Shown here piece by piece: positions 27,179 through 36,669 of a stretch of 64,000 nucleotides of DNA. A model generated the notes under the pieces. That model saw only the letters and a list, made by a program, of their open reading frames with translations, made no database searches and was not told the DNA's origin. The DNA comes from Cytobacillus suaedae (lineage in GTDB: Bacteria > Bacillota > Bacilli > Bacillales > Bacillaceae_L), in assembly GCA_014960805.1 (NCBI GenBank), contig CP063163.1, positions 1,381,584-1,445,583 of the forward strand. The letters are read 5' to 3'. Numbering within the stretch: position 1 is the stretch's first letter; each line of letters opens with the position of its first letter. The position numbers and the translations under genes were made by a program.

Positions 27179-27221
27179 CCTAAGTTTTATCATTTTGAAT
27201 AAAGGAACACCTTACTCTTTA

Positions 27222-27986
27222 TTACTTCCCAATAAACATCTGTGTCCAATAATTCCCCTCAACATGTCCAACTCCAATGTGAGTGAAGTTTGAACTTAAG
27301 ATGTTTTTACGATGACCTTCACTGTTCATCCACGCATTTACCACTTCTTGAGGTGAGCGCTGACCCATTGCAATATTTTCACCTGCTGCACGATATTGCA
27401 CGCCAAACTGTTTCATCATATCAAACGGTGATCCGTAGGTAGGGCTCGTATGTGAGAAATACCCATTTTTTTTCATATCAGAAGACTTAAGTCTAGCAAC
27501 TTCACTTAATTTCAAGTCAATCTTAAGAGGCTGTAAACCGTATTTTTCACGTTCATTATTTGTTAATGAAACGACTTGTTGCTCATACTGACTTAAAGCA
27601 TACGTAGCCTGATTTGTTGTTTCATTTGTTGTTTCTTTAGGTTGCTGCTGTACTGGTTGTTGTACTGGTTGCTGCACCACTGGACTTTCTTGTACTGGTT
27701 GTTCTGCTTTTGGTGCTGTTGGTTGAGGTTGAGTTGTTTCCTTTGATGGTTCCTCAACTGGTTGTGTAGGTTGCTCTACTTTTGGTTGAGTTTGATAGTA
27801 TTGAGCATAGTATTTTTTTAATAAACTATTAATAAAGCTATCCCAATTTGTTGAGTTGTTAACAGTTAGAGCATAACGAGTTTCATAGGTTTTCTTTGCT
27901 GCAGTTGTGTGTTCTGCAGAACTAGCTAGTGGCCCTGACACTAATAAAGCTCCTGCTACAACGATTGATAATACTGTCTTTTTCAT
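27222..27986 (-). CDS. Secreted CAP/SCP-domain protein, YkwD-like
   Basis: The 254-residue precursor has a signal peptide (MKKTVLSIVVAGALLVSGPL, cleavage near ASSAEH), a Pro/Gln-rich linker of QP and VQQP runs (about 60-125) that suits wall passage, and a C-terminal CAP domain: NEREKYGLQPLK, YFSHTSPTYGS, AAGENIAMGQRSPQEVVNAW, GHRKNILS and FTHIGVGHVEGNYWTQMFIG. CAP proteins of bacilli are exported in late growth or on spores; the activity is not settled. AAGGAGGACT precedes the ATG. Confidence 0.9.
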   Translation of the reverse strand: MKKTVLSIVVAGALLVSGPLASSAEHTTAAKKTYETRYALTVNNSTNWDSFINSLLKKYYAQYYQTQPKVEQPTQPVEEPSKETTQPQPTAPKAEQPVQESPVVQQPVQQPVQQQPKETTNETTNQATYALSQYEQQVVSLTNNEREKYGLQPLKIDLKLSEVARLKSSDMKKNGYFSHTSPTYGSPFDMMKQFGVQYRAAGENIAMGQRSPQEVVNAWMNSEGHRKNILSSNFTHIGVGHVEGNYWTQMFIGK

Positions 27987-28284
27987 ATTCAGTCCTCCTT
28001 GTTGTGTGTAACCTTGGCTACAACCACATCATAGCACGCTAGTTTTGTAACATTTCAGGAAGACATTTCCTCCATTCAAAAACTCAAAACTTTTCACCTA
28101 TTGAAAGTTTGATAGAGAACTGAAAAATAATAGATTTTTCCGACTTGGGTTTAGTTGCTATAAGTGTTATTGTCACCCAGTAATGGTAGCCAATACTAAA
28201 ATTTGCCCATTGACAGGGTTGAGACGAGGAAGGTTATGTGACTTTTATTAATGGTGGATGACAAATGTGATAAATGTGACAAAG

Positions 28285-28336
28285 GGGGCCTGACCCCCAG
28301 CGCGTTAAAGCTTTAACGCAGTGGGGGTCAGGCCCC
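28285..28336. repeat. Palindromic repeat copy 15
   Basis: Copy at the end of the minus-strand AlkA gene. Both flanks mirror (ATGTGACAAA left, TGTTGTCATAT right), and the stop codon of alkA (TGA, 28342-28344 on the minus strand) comes from the right flank. The 260 bp to the left, up to the CAP gene promoter, hold nothing else I recognise. Confidence 0.95.
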
Positions 28337-28341
28337 TGTTG

Positions 28342-28974
28342 TCATATATTCTTCTGATACTCCGTAAATGAAGCGTATTGCGTTACAAAGCCCCTGTTAA
28401 CGACTTCCCATAAATAGAGAGAAGCTAGTGATTGATAGGGGTCCCAGTTCTCGCTCTTTTCAATAAGTGTACTTTTACCATCTTCACTGTCGTACAACCA
28501 TTTTGCACCACGATGTAAACCGACATCTAAGTGGGAAAGGACATTTTCCCGACCGAGAGAAAAGATTAAAAACATTTCTGCTGTCCATTTTCCAATGCCT
28601 TTAACCGTGGTTAAAGCGAGAATGGCTTCATCATTACCAAGCTCTTGAAGAGAATCTAAGTTAATTTCTTTGTCTACAACCTTTTGTGATAAATCTTTCA
28701 TATAACTAATCTTTGGTCTTGAGATACCTATTTCCCTCATTTGATCTTCAGATAGTCCAAGTACTATTTCCGGTGTAATCTCATGATTGGTTAATTCCAC
28801 AAAGCGATTGAAAATCGTACCGGCAGCCTTTACAGAAAGTTGTTGACCGATGATAGAATTAACCAGTGACAAATAATGGTCGTTACGTTTCGTTAGTTCT
28901 AATACACCAATGATTTCTATAAACTGACCGAGAACCGGGTCGTTTTTACTTAAAAGCTCTACCTTTTCTTTCAT
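28342..28974 (-). CDS. alkA: DNA-3-methyladenine glycosylase II
   Basis: The 210-residue protein belongs to the HhH-GPD base-excision glycosylases. SIIGQQLSVKAA opens the core, TTVKGIGKWTAEMFLIF is the helix-hairpin-helix and LSHLDVGLHRG carries the catalytic Asp. It lacks the iron-sulphur Cys cluster of Nth/MutY and the N-terminal domain of E. coli AlkA, as is usual for the short Gram-positive form. It removes alkylated purines from DNA. TAGGTGA precedes the ATG. The gene's stop lies in the flank of repeat copy 15. Confidence 0.9.
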   Translation of the reverse strand: MKEKVELLSKNDPVLGQFIEIIGVLELTKRNDHYLSLVNSIIGQQLSVKAAGTIFNRFVELTNHEITPEIVLGLSEDQMREIGISRPKISYMKDLSQKVVDKEINLDSLQELGNDEAILALTTVKGIGKWTAEMFLIFSLGRENVLSHLDVGLHRGAKWLYDSEDGKSTLIEKSENWDPYQSLASLYLWEVVNRGFVTQYASFTEYQKNI

Positions 28975-29031
28975 TTAATCACCTATTTGAGATGTAGTGG
29001 ATTTCTAATTTATATAATCTTTGTTTCTTCT

Positions 29032-29949
29032 TTAAATGTGTAGCTCCGAATAGATGTATGCTACTAAGTCTTCTTTATGTGTATTTAAGACGTTCGGTCG
29101 CACCTCGTAAAGGTCTGGCTTCTGAGTAAACATAAAGCTAGTAATCTTGATTAAGCCAGCAGAGCGCAGAAGGACTAAATGATAGTGTAAGTTACTTTTT
29201 GAGAGATTGGTTAATTCAACTAGTTGTGTAAAGGTTTTAGGTTCAGTAGCTAGAATTTGCAATATTCTCAGCCGCTTTTCGTCAGCTAGGGCTTTCGTCT
29301 TTCTTAAAAGGACTAATGGTACTTCATGTTCTCTTCCCTTAGGGATATCAATAGAGAATTGGATTATAGCAGTGTTTTTAAAACCATAAATCCTGTTTTG
29401 AGGAGACAGATGGTAGGTAGGGATTAAAATAATTTCTGAGATTTCTTCACTCGGCTCTATATAAATTCCATTGGAGCACTCTTCAACCATTTCTTCAGGT
29501 GGTATATTGGCTTTTTGTGATAACTTTTCATTCGCGATACTCATTAAGTAATTATTTACATCATCATCTACTTTATAAACCTCGTCCCATAATGGTAATA
29601 AGGTTACGTAAAAGTTTCTGAAAAATTCAAGATCCTTCAATGGATCCTCTCTAAAATACATATATAGCAACTCATAAATTTCACCAATAGAAAGTCCTTT
29701 AAACCATGAGAGGAATTCTTGTAATGATTTCTTATATGGACTTTTCTTAATAAGAAGTAGCAAATATCCTATAAGATGTAATGTTTCTTGGTCCTTCAAC
29801 AATTCTCCCAATTCGGGTTGTATACGATTCTCCACATTTTTAAACCACTTTTTATCCAAATCATAATTTGCCTTTTGAGTTACAAATACAGATAAACTAG
29901 AGACTAGTTCGTAAATAGGCTCAAATTCAATTTCTACTTTATAAGTCAT
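29032..29949 (-). CDS. ArsR-type winged-helix transcriptional regulator
   Basis: The 305-residue protein has an unusual long N-terminal region (about 220 residues, helical, of the kind found in DUF5937-like regulators) and a C-terminal ArsR-type helix-turn-helix: LLRKTKALADEKRLRILQIL, then LTNLSKSNLHYHLVLLRSAG. No metal-binding Cys pairs are seen. It is divergent from an S41 peptidase gene with a palindromic operator candidate between them. GGAGGACAAAG precedes the ATG. The effector is unknown. Confidence 0.8.
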   Translation of the reverse strand: MTYKVEIEFEPIYELVSSLSVFVTQKANYDLDKKWFKNVENRIQPELGELLKDQETLHLIGYLLLLIKKSPYKKSLQEFLSWFKGLSIGEIYELLYMYFREDPLKDLEFFRNFYVTLLPLWDEVYKVDDDVNNYLMSIANEKLSQKANIPPEEMVEECSNGIYIEPSEEISEIILIPTYHLSPQNRIYGFKNTAIIQFSIDIPKGREHEVPLVLLRKTKALADEKRLRILQILATEPKTFTQLVELTNLSKSNLHYHLVLLRSAGLIKITSFMFTQKPDLYEVRPNVLNTHKEDLVAYIYSELHI

Positions 29950-30001
29950 TCTTTGTCCTCCAATTTGAAAATAACTAATAACTAATTATTACCAAAAAAT
30001 A

Positions 30002-30061
30002 TTGACTTTTCTAAATGATAAAATATAATGAGTTTATAATCAAGTTCAAATTATTTTGAAC
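30002..30061 (+). promoter_or_regulatory. Promoter with palindromic operator before the S41 gene
   Basis: TTGACT (30002-30007) and TATAAT (30024-30029) are 16 bp apart. GTTCAAATTATTTTGAAC (30044-30061), a perfect 7-bp inverted repeat with a 4-bp spacer, begins about 8 bp after the expected transcription start. A repressor bound there would block the S41 gene; the divergent ArsR-type protein is the natural candidate. Confidence 0.55.
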
Positions 30062-30172
30062 CATTAAATAAGTGCGAAATATTTTAAAATAATCCTTTTT
30101 GGTAGTAAATAAAGTCAAGGTTTCATCTCTAGAGACATTAAAGAAAGATTAACAAATTGGAGAGTGGTAGAA

Positions 30173-31144
30173 ATGCAAAAAACAAATGGGCAAAATCTTG
30201 ATCAAGTCGTTAAAAACGAAGTCATTTCAGAATTAGTTACACGGTTAAATAATGATTATGTTTTTCCAGAGGTTGCTGTAGAAATTGAAAAACTGCTTTT
30301 ACACAAATTTGCTACAGGGGCATATGATTTGTTTAATACTGAGGATGAGTTTGCAAAGGAGTTAACAGAGGACTTACAAGCAATTTCAAAAGATAAGCAT
30401 TTAAGAGTGATGTTCGAATCCGAAGATAAAAGAGTAGCAGCTGAAAATAACGTTGGTGAGTTTGAGAGAAGGGCAAAAATTCATAACTATGGCTTTTATA
30501 AAATTGAAAGATTACAAGGTAATATAGGTTATATCGATTTACGTAACTTTTATCATCCAACTCAAGCTGGAGAAACAGCTGTTCACGCTATGAATCTAAT
30601 CAAAGATACAGAAGTACTTATCTTTGATTTGCGCAAAAATGGTGGTGGTTCACCAGAAATGATTGCACTAATTTCTAGTTATTTATTTGATGAAAAGGTC
30701 CACTTAAATAGCTTTTACTTCCGTCCAACAGATACGACGAGTGAATCGTGGACAGATCCAGAAGTTCAAGGGTCACATTACAGTAACAAGCCAGTTTATA
30801 TCTTAACAAGTAATTATACTTTCTCAGCGGCAGAAGAATTTACGTATAACTTAAAAAATTTAAACCGTGCCACAGTAGTTGGAGAAATTACTGGAGGGGG
30901 AGCTCATCCTGGTGGTATTCAGCCAATTACTAACTATTTTGAAGCCTTTATACCAACAGGAAGAGCGATTAACCCGATTACAAACACCAATTGGGAAGGC
31001 ACAGGTGTTGATCCACACATCCTAATGGATAAAGAAGAAGCATACGAATACGCCTACAAAAAAACCTTAGAATATGTAAAAGCTAAATACAATGATGTAC
31101 CTGGCTATTCTTTTTTACTAAAAGAGATTGAACAAGTTTTATAA
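30173..31144 (+). CDS. S41 family peptidase (TSPc domain)
   Basis: This 323-residue cytosolic protein has an N-terminal helical cap and the tail-specific-protease core: NIGYIDLRNFYHP, EVLIFDLRKNGGGSPEM, the nucleophile in SNYTFSAAEEFTYNLK (Ser-x-x-Glu) and TGGGAHPGG. It lacks a signal peptide and a PDZ domain, unlike CtpA/CtpB, and resembles the interphotoreceptor-retinoid-binding-like peptidases linked to regulators in bacilli. ATG at 30173 is eight bases after GGAGAG; GTG 30164 is in that site. Confidence 0.85.
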   Translation: MQKTNGQNLDQVVKNEVISELVTRLNNDYVFPEVAVEIEKLLLHKFATGAYDLFNTEDEFAKELTEDLQAISKDKHLRVMFESEDKRVAAENNVGEFERRAKIHNYGFYKIERLQGNIGYIDLRNFYHPTQAGETAVHAMNLIKDTEVLIFDLRKNGGGSPEMIALISSYLFDEKVHLNSFYFRPTDTTSESWTDPEVQGSHYSNKPVYILTSNYTFSAAEEFTYNLKNLNRATVVGEITGGGAHPGGIQPITNYFEAFIPTGRAINPITNTNWEGTGVDPHILMDKEEAYEYAYKKTLEYVKAKYNDVPGYSFLLKEIEQVL

Positions 31145-31157
31145 TAGTATTTAATTA

Positions 31158-31209
31158 GGGGCCTGACCCCCGGCGCGTTAAAGCTTTAACGCACTGGGGG
31201 TCAGGCCCC
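31158..31209. repeat. Palindromic repeat copy 16
   Basis: Full copy of the CGGCGCG/GCACTGG sub-type, 13 bp after the S41 stop. Confidence 0.95.
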
Positions 31210-31309
31210 TAAATAGTGTATAATGAATCTAATCAGATTTCGAATATGATCGTGCACCTGCGAGAATGCTATTACTAAATCAGATAATATAAAAAATGAG
31301 GTTACTTAA

Positions 31310-32755
31310 ATGAGCGAACGGAATTTTGAAGAGTACAAGTTAAGTGAAGAAATAAGAAGAGCTCTTACTGTGTTAAAGTACGAAACACCAACAGAGGTTC
31401 AGCAAGAGGTTATACCTAAGGCGTTATTAAATCAAGATCTTGTCGTTAAGTCTCAAACGGGAAGTGGAAAAACAGCAGCGTTTGGAATTCCTCTTTGTGA
31501 AATGGTGGAATGGGAAGTGAAAAAGCCACAGGCTTTAATTCTTACTCCTACAAGAGAGCTTGCGGTTCAAGTTCGAGAGGATATTACGAACATTGGTAGA
31601 TTTAAACGCATTAAAGCGATGGCAGTCTACGGAAAAGAACCTTTTACGAAACAAAAAGAAGAATTAAAACAGAAAAACCATGTTGTTGTTGGTACCCCTG
31701 GTCGTGTAATGGATCATATCGATAGAGGAACGCTTCAACTAGACCAAGTAAAGTATTTAATAATTGATGAAGCAGATGAAATGCTAAATATGGGGTTCAT
31801 CGACGATGTGGAAACGATTATTAAGGAAATACCAACCGACAGGGTGACGATGGTGTTTTCTGCTACATTACCAAAGGATGTTGAAAATCTTTGCCACAAA
31901 TATATGAAAGATCCAATCAATATTGAGATTGAATCGACTGGAGTCACAACTAATACCATAGACCATCAATTAATTGAAGCGAAAGCTGAAGGTAAGCTTG
32001 CATTACTTAAAGATGTTACAGTTGTTGAAAATCCAGATAGCTGTATTATTTTTTGTAACACAAAAGAACATGTTGATAATGTGTTTACTGAACTAGAAGA
32101 GTCTAACTATGCTTGTGAAAAGCTTCATGGTGGATTAGAACAAGTCGATCGATTTGCGGTAATGGATGGTTTTAAAATGGGGAATTTCCGTTACCTGGTT
32201 GCAACAGATGTAGCAGCTAGAGGAATAGATGTTGATAATGTGACACTAGTTATCAACTATGATGTTCCAATGGAAAAAGAGAGCTATGTTCACAGAACAG
32301 GTAGAACAGGACGTGCGGGAAATAAAGGAAAAGCAATTACCCTTGCGACTTCATATGAAGAGAAATACGTTAAAGCGATAGAACGATATATTGGTTTTGA
32401 AATACCGAAAATAGATCCTCCTACAAAAGAAGAAGTGTCTAGAGGTAAAGCTGATTTCGAAGAGAAAATCGGTGGCAGACGTGTTGTGAAAAATAATAAA
32501 ACAGCACGAATCAATCAGGATATTATGAAGCTTCATTTTAGTGGTGGTAAAAAGAAGAAGATTCGCGCATTGGATCTTGTTGGTACCATTTCAAACATTC
32601 CAGGTGTAACAGCAGAAGATATTGGAATTATCACCGTTCAGGACGCTATGTCTTATGTTGATATTCTAAATGGAAAAGGCTCATTAGTTCTGCAAGCGAT
32701 GGAAACGACAACGGTTAAAGGGAAGAAGCTGAAAGTTAGTAAGGCTAATAAGTAA
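31310..32755 (+). CDS. dbpA: DEAD-box ATP-dependent RNA helicase DbpA
   Basis: The 481-residue protein contains the helicase motifs in order: Q motif [23 protein letters not shown]-like [39 protein letters not shown], and [10 protein letters not shown]. The C-terminal ~75 residues ([20 protein letters not shown] onward) form the DbpA/YxiN RNA-binding domain that targets hairpin 92 of 23S rRNA, so a role in 50S assembly is expected. GAGGTTACTTAA precedes the ATG. It is monocistronic and ends at repeat copy 17. Confidence 0.93.
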   Translation: MSERNFEEYKLSEEIRRALTVLKYETPTEVQQEVIPKALLNQDLVVKSQTGSGKTAAFGIPLCEMVEWEVKKPQALILTPTRELAVQVREDITNIGRFKRIKAMAVYGKEPFTKQKEELKQKNHVVVGTPGRVMDHIDRGTLQLDQVKYLIIDEADEMLNMGFIDDVETIIKEIPTDRVTMVFSATLPKDVENLCHKYMKDPINIEIESTGVTTNTIDHQLIEAKAEGKLALLKDVTVVENPDSCIIFCNTKEHVDNVFTELEESNYACEKLHGGLEQVDRFAVMDGFKMGNFRYLVATDVAARGIDVDNVTLVINYDVPMEKESYVHRTGRTGRAGNKGKAITLATSYEEKYVKAIERYIGFEIPKIDPPTKEEVSRGKADFEEKIGGRRVVKNNKTARINQDIMKLHFSGGKKKKIRALDLVGTISNIPGVTAEDIGIITVQDAMSYVDILNGKGSLVLQAMETTTVKGKKLKVSKANK

Positions 32756-32764
32756 CAGATTTTT

Positions 32765-32816
32765 GGGGCCTGACCCCCGGTGCGTTAAAGCTTTAACGCA
32801 CTGGGGGTCAGGCCCC
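32765..32816. repeat. Palindromic repeat copy 17
   Basis: Full copy, 9 bp after the dbpA stop, followed by CCCCTTTTT: a textbook intrinsic terminator. Confidence 0.96.
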
Positions 32817-32928
32817 TTTTTATATGAAGTGGCAATAAAAATTTATAGTACAGACTTAACCACAACATAATTCGAATAGAGTAAGTAAAAGCACCATTTT
32901 ATTCTAAAACTAGATAGGGGTGGGATTC

Positions 32929-33636
32929 ATGTTTTCGGTAAACGAAATGCGAACCTTTGAGATGTTTTCGATTCCCCATATCGCTTTTTTACTTTTCTTT
33001 TTCGTCATATGCTTTGTCCTTATTAGTTATAGAGATTATTTAAAACCATACCAACCGATCATCAAGTGGACACTATTTGGCATACTGGTGTTAAGTGAAG
33101 TTTCACAACAAATCTGGATAGTAGCGACAAACCAATGGGAAATTGGTAATCTGCCTTTACACCTTTGTTCGGTAAGTACGTTTATGGCCATTTTCTTGTT
33201 TCTGAAGCCTAGTAAAAAGGTATTCTATTTCCTGTTCTTCACTGGGATGCTTCCACCGATTTTAAGTATGGTTACGCCTGAACTGGTTCATCAATTTCCT
33301 CATTTTCGTTTTCTAAAATACTTCTTCCATCATGCAACAATTACGTGGGCTGTCTTTTATTTCATCGTCTATGAGGGGTATCGCCTCCCGAAGAAAGCCA
33401 TCTGGACCGGCCTCATTCTGCTTAATATAATTGCCATTCCAATTTTCATCATTAATCAACTGCTCGACACTAACTTCTTTTACCTAGCAAATCCTACAGA
33501 ATCCAAAACAATCCTATCCTTCTTTGGATCAGGCATTATGTATTATATTAATCTCGAAATTGCGGCACTTATTGTCTTTTTCATTACGTATCTTCCAATG
33601 GGGATGTTAATGAAGCGGGAACGAGAATATGAGTAA
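32929..33636 (+). CDS. TIGR02206 membrane protein, YwaF-like
   Basis: The 235-residue protein has about seven membrane spans and the family hallmarks FEMFSIPHIAFL, EVSQQIWIVATNQWEIGNLP and LPLHLCSVSTF, typical of YwaF proteins of unknown function. ATG at 32929 follows TAGGGGTGGG. It is monocistronic and ends at repeat copy 18. Confidence 0.85.
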   Translation: MFSVNEMRTFEMFSIPHIAFLLFFFVICFVLISYRDYLKPYQPIIKWTLFGILVLSEVSQQIWIVATNQWEIGNLPLHLCSVSTFMAIFLFLKPSKKVFYFLFFTGMLPPILSMVTPELVHQFPHFRFLKYFFHHATITWAVFYFIVYEGYRLPKKAIWTGLILLNIIAIPIFIINQLLDTNFFYLANPTESKTILSFFGSGIMYYINLEIAALIVFFITYLPMGMLMKREREYE

Positions 33637-33648
33637 ATTATGTCTTTT

Positions 33649-33700
33649 GGGGCCTGCCCCCCAGCGCGTTAAAGCTTTAACGCGCCGGGGGTCAGGCCCC
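33649..33700. repeat. Palindromic repeat copy 18
   Basis: Copy with one base change in the left arm (CCTGCCCCCC). The left flank ATTATGTCTTTT equals that of copy 13 and shows how far the conserved element reaches. Confidence 0.95.
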
Positions 33701-33838
33701 TGTTCTTTCCACGAGTTGATATTAAATACAGATACATTGGAAACAATGTTTAGAAAAAACACCTTAAAATTTTAAAGATAGAATAGAATCTGATAATCTT
33801 AGAGGAAAGTTAAACGTTTTTTGGGAAAGGTAGAGAAA

Positions 33839-34648
33839 ATGAAAACAAATACGGTGAAAGTGATAACCTCCATTTCAGTAATTGCAACTATTGTTTTGAT
33901 TGTTGGTTTAGTTTGGACAATCAAAGACCAGCTCTTTTATTCAGCAGAAACATCAGATAAACCCATTCAAGAATCTCCGCTTGAAACGATTGATAAGCAA
34001 GATACCTTAAGCATCGTTGCCCTTGGTGATTCCTTAACCCGTGGCACAGGTGATTCGTCAGGTAAAGGCTATATCGGGTACTTGGTTGATCAGCTAAGGG
34101 AGAAGTCAGATAAAGAAATACAACTAACCAATTTAGCGATTCGAGGCTATACATCAGAGCAACTAGTAGAATTAATCGAGCAGTCAGAAATTCAAAGGCA
34201 GATCAGGCAGGCTGATATTATTATCATGACCATTGGCGGGAATGATTTATTTCAACGAGGAGAGGCACTTATCGACTTTAATACTGAACAAAACAACATA
34301 AGTAAATCAGCTTACTTAAAAAATCTTGAGTCCACCTTTACAAGTATAAGGAACCTAAATTCAGAGGCTGTCGTATTTCATGTTGGCTTATATAATCCTT
34401 TTCAAAATCTAGAAAATGCTAATTTAACATCCGAAGTTGTTCGAGAGTGGAATTACGATTCTGCAGAGGTGGCCGCAAAGTTTAATCAAATAATTCAAGT
34501 TCCGACTTATGACTTGTTTCAATTAAACGTAGAAGCCTATCTTTTTAATGATAAATTTCATCCAAATGAAAAGGGATATCGATTAATTGCTGAACGAGTG
34601 GCCTCACTTACCGTTTTCAGTGAGGAAGGAGAAACAGAGAATGAGTAG
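33839..34648 (+). CDS. SGNH/GDSL-type esterase, membrane-anchored
   Basis: This 269-residue protein has an N-terminal membrane anchor or signal (VITSISVIATIVLIVGLVW) and an extracytoplasmic SGNH hydrolase domain: block I ALGDSLTRGTGD (nucleophile Ser), block III TIGGNDLF and block V DKFHPNEKGY (Asp-His). It resembles YpmR-like lipases of bacilli. GGGAAAGG precedes the ATG at 33839. The end overlaps the ABC ATPase gene by 8 bp (ATGAGTAG), so the three genes up to 36537 form an operon; an envelope substrate or cargo link is an inference. Confidence 0.88.
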   Translation: MKTNTVKVITSISVIATIVLIVGLVWTIKDQLFYSAETSDKPIQESPLETIDKQDTLSIVALGDSLTRGTGDSSGKGYIGYLVDQLREKSDKEIQLTNLAIRGYTSEQLVELIEQSEIQRQIRQADIIIMTIGGNDLFQRGEALIDFNTEQNNISKSAYLKNLESTFTSIRNLNSEAVVFHVGLYNPFQNLENANLTSEVVREWNYDSAEVAAKFNQIIQVPTYDLFQLNVEAYLFNDKFHPNEKGYRLIAERVASLTVFSEEGETENE

Positions 34649-35564
34649 TGATGGTAGAGTGAAGACACTTGTCGTTGAAGATCTTCGAAAAACGATAGGA
34701 AAAAAGGAAATTATTAAAGGACTATCGTTCGATCTTAATGAAGGTGAAGTGTTTGGGTTTTTAGGTCCGAACGGTTCTGGTAAAACAACAACGATTCGAA
34801 TGCTCGTAGGTTTAATTAAACCTACTTCAGGAACGATATCGATTTGTGGTCATAATTTGCAACGACAGTTTCAGGAAGCGATTAGCAATATTGGCTGTAT
34901 TGTTGAAAATCCAGAGTTGTATCCTTACTTAAGTGGATATGAGAACTTAGAGCATTTTGTTCGAATGGTTCCTGAGATTCCACAAAGTCGTATTGCTGAA
35001 GTAGTCGAGCTTGTGGGACTACAAAACAGAATTCATGATCGAGTTAGTACGTATTCTTTAGGTATGAGGCAACGACTTGGAATCGCTCAAGCCTTATTAG
35101 GAAAGCCCAAAGTTCTTATTTTAGATGAACCAACAAATGGACTTGATCCCGTAGGCATAAGGGAAATGCGAGAGTTTATTGATTTTTTAGCTAAAAAAGA
35201 AGGGCTTAGTATTCTGGTATCCTCCCATCTACTTAGTGAGATTCAATTAATGTGTGATCGGGTTGCTATCATATCGAAAGGTGAGATTATACGTGTAGAT
35301 GCTGTTCATAGTTTACTTTCTAATAAAGAGAGACTACTATGGAGAGCCAGTCCAATGGATCAGGCCAAGGCACTTTTAGCTGAAGAAACGACAGTTGTTA
35401 GTGAGGAAGATGGACTATTAGTCACTTTTTATGATCAAGAAAAGGTATCACTATGGAATCAAAAATTAGTACAAGCCGGAGTAAAGGTAAGTGAAATTCA
35501 AACAAAGTTTCCGACTCTTGAAGACTTATTTATCGAGCTAACAGGAGGGGAAACGATTGATTAA
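34641..35564 (+). CDS. ABC transporter ATP-binding protein
   Basis: The 307-residue ATPase has Walker A GPNGSGKTT, signature YSLGMRQRLGIAQ, Walker B VLILDEPTNGLDP and the switch His in LVSSHLLSEI. The C-terminal ~80 residues form the regulatory tail common in CcmA/BcrA-type exporters. GAGGAAGGAGA precedes the ATG at 34641. It overlaps both neighbours by 8 bp and pairs with the following permease. Confidence 0.92.
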   Translation: MSSDGRVKTLVVEDLRKTIGKKEIIKGLSFDLNEGEVFGFLGPNGSGKTTTIRMLVGLIKPTSGTISICGHNLQRQFQEAISNIGCIVENPELYPYLSGYENLEHFVRMVPEIPQSRIAEVVELVGLQNRIHDRVSTYSLGMRQRLGIAQALLGKPKVLILDEPTNGLDPVGIREMREFIDFLAKKEGLSILVSSHLLSEIQLMCDRVAIISKGEIIRVDAVHSLLSNKERLLWRASPMDQAKALLAEETTVVSEEDGLLVTFYDQEKVSLWNQKLVQAGVKVSEIQTKFPTLEDLFIELTGGETID

Positions 35565-36537
35565 CTTAGTACATAACGAAATGATTAAAATAACAAGAAA
35601 AAAACGATTGTTTATTGTGCTTGCAATCGTTGCTGTCCTTGTTTCACTTTTTACCTATGCACAAATGAAGGAAGTAAAATCACTTCAAGAACGATTAGGA
35701 ACGACGGATTGGCGAACACAGCTACAACAGGAAATCATTAATACGCAAAACCGTCTTAGTTCAAACAGTATTTCAGAGGAATGGAGAAAATATATAAAGA
35801 TACGCTTAAGTCAACAGCAGTATTATTTGGATCATGATATCAATCCTACTGCACCTGGTGCGCCTTCTTTTATGAGGATGTTTATTGAAAATTCAATCGA
35901 CTTGTTTCTTCCATTAATGATCATGGTTATTGCCGCAGACCTTGTTTCCTCAGAAGCAAGTGGGGGAACAATCAAACTACTTCTAACACGGCCAGTTAAG
36001 AGATGGAAAATTCTTATGAGCAAATATTTGGCCATGATGCTGTCTGTGTCGTTTATTGTGCTCGGTGTTGGGATAGTATCCTATCTCATCTCGGGGATTA
36101 TCCTAGGGTATGGTGGATGGACTATGCCAGTATTAACTGGGTTCTTGGTTCGGGGGGAGGAACTAATTACAGATAATGTTCATTTGATTCCACAATGGCA
36201 GTACCTACTCATGCAGTTTGGACTAGCCTGGTTTGTGTGTATGGTCGTTGGCACACTAACATTTATGCTATCGGTGCTAATTCGAAGTACCGCAGCTGTC
36301 ATGGGGATTATGCTCGCTGCCCTCATATCAGGAGCTATATTATCAAATATGGTATCTTCATGGGAATCAGCAAAATACTTCTTCATGGTTAATCTGAAAC
36401 TGACAGACTATGTTCGAGGAATGGCACCACCAATCGAAGGAATGAATTTAGGATTCTCGATGACTGTACTCTTAGTATGGGCGTTAGTTGGGTTGATTGT
36501 CTCATTTGCAGTGTTTACAAAAAGGGACGTGTATTAA
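35557..36537 (+). CDS. ABC-2 type transporter permease
   Basis: A 326-residue membrane protein with the ABC-2 layout: one N-terminal span (RLFIVLAIVAVLVSLFTYA), a large loop, then five spans. SSEASGGTIKLLLTRPVKRWKI is the conserved coupling segment seen in bacitracin- and drug-type exporters. It starts inside the ATPase gene; together with the SGNH hydrolase it completes a three-gene operon. The transported substrate is unknown. Confidence 0.88.
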   Translation: MINLVHNEMIKITRKKRLFIVLAIVAVLVSLFTYAQMKEVKSLQERLGTTDWRTQLQQEIINTQNRLSSNSISEEWRKYIKIRLSQQQYYLDHDINPTAPGAPSFMRMFIENSIDLFLPLMIMVIAADLVSSEASGGTIKLLLTRPVKRWKILMSKYLAMMLSVSFIVLGVGIVSYLISGIILGYGGWTMPVLTGFLVRGEELITDNVHLIPQWQYLLMQFGLAWFVCMVVGTLTFMLSVLIRSTAAVMGIMLAALISGAILSNMVSSWESAKYFFMVNLKLTDYVRGMAPPIEGMNLGFSMTVLLVWALVGLIVSFAVFTKRDVY

Positions 36538-36543
36538 AATTTT

Positions 36544-36595
36544 GGGGCCTGACCCCCGGCGCGTTAAAGCTTTAACGCACTGGGGGTCAGGCCCC
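36544..36595. repeat. Palindromic repeat copy 19
   Basis: Full copy 6 bp after the permease stop. It separates the ABC operon from the two-component system. Confidence 0.96.
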
Positions 36596-36669
36596 ATTTT
36601 TTACAGCATTGTCCAACTATTGGAAGTTATATATACTGTTAGTAGAGTTATAGGAAATAGGAGAATGGT

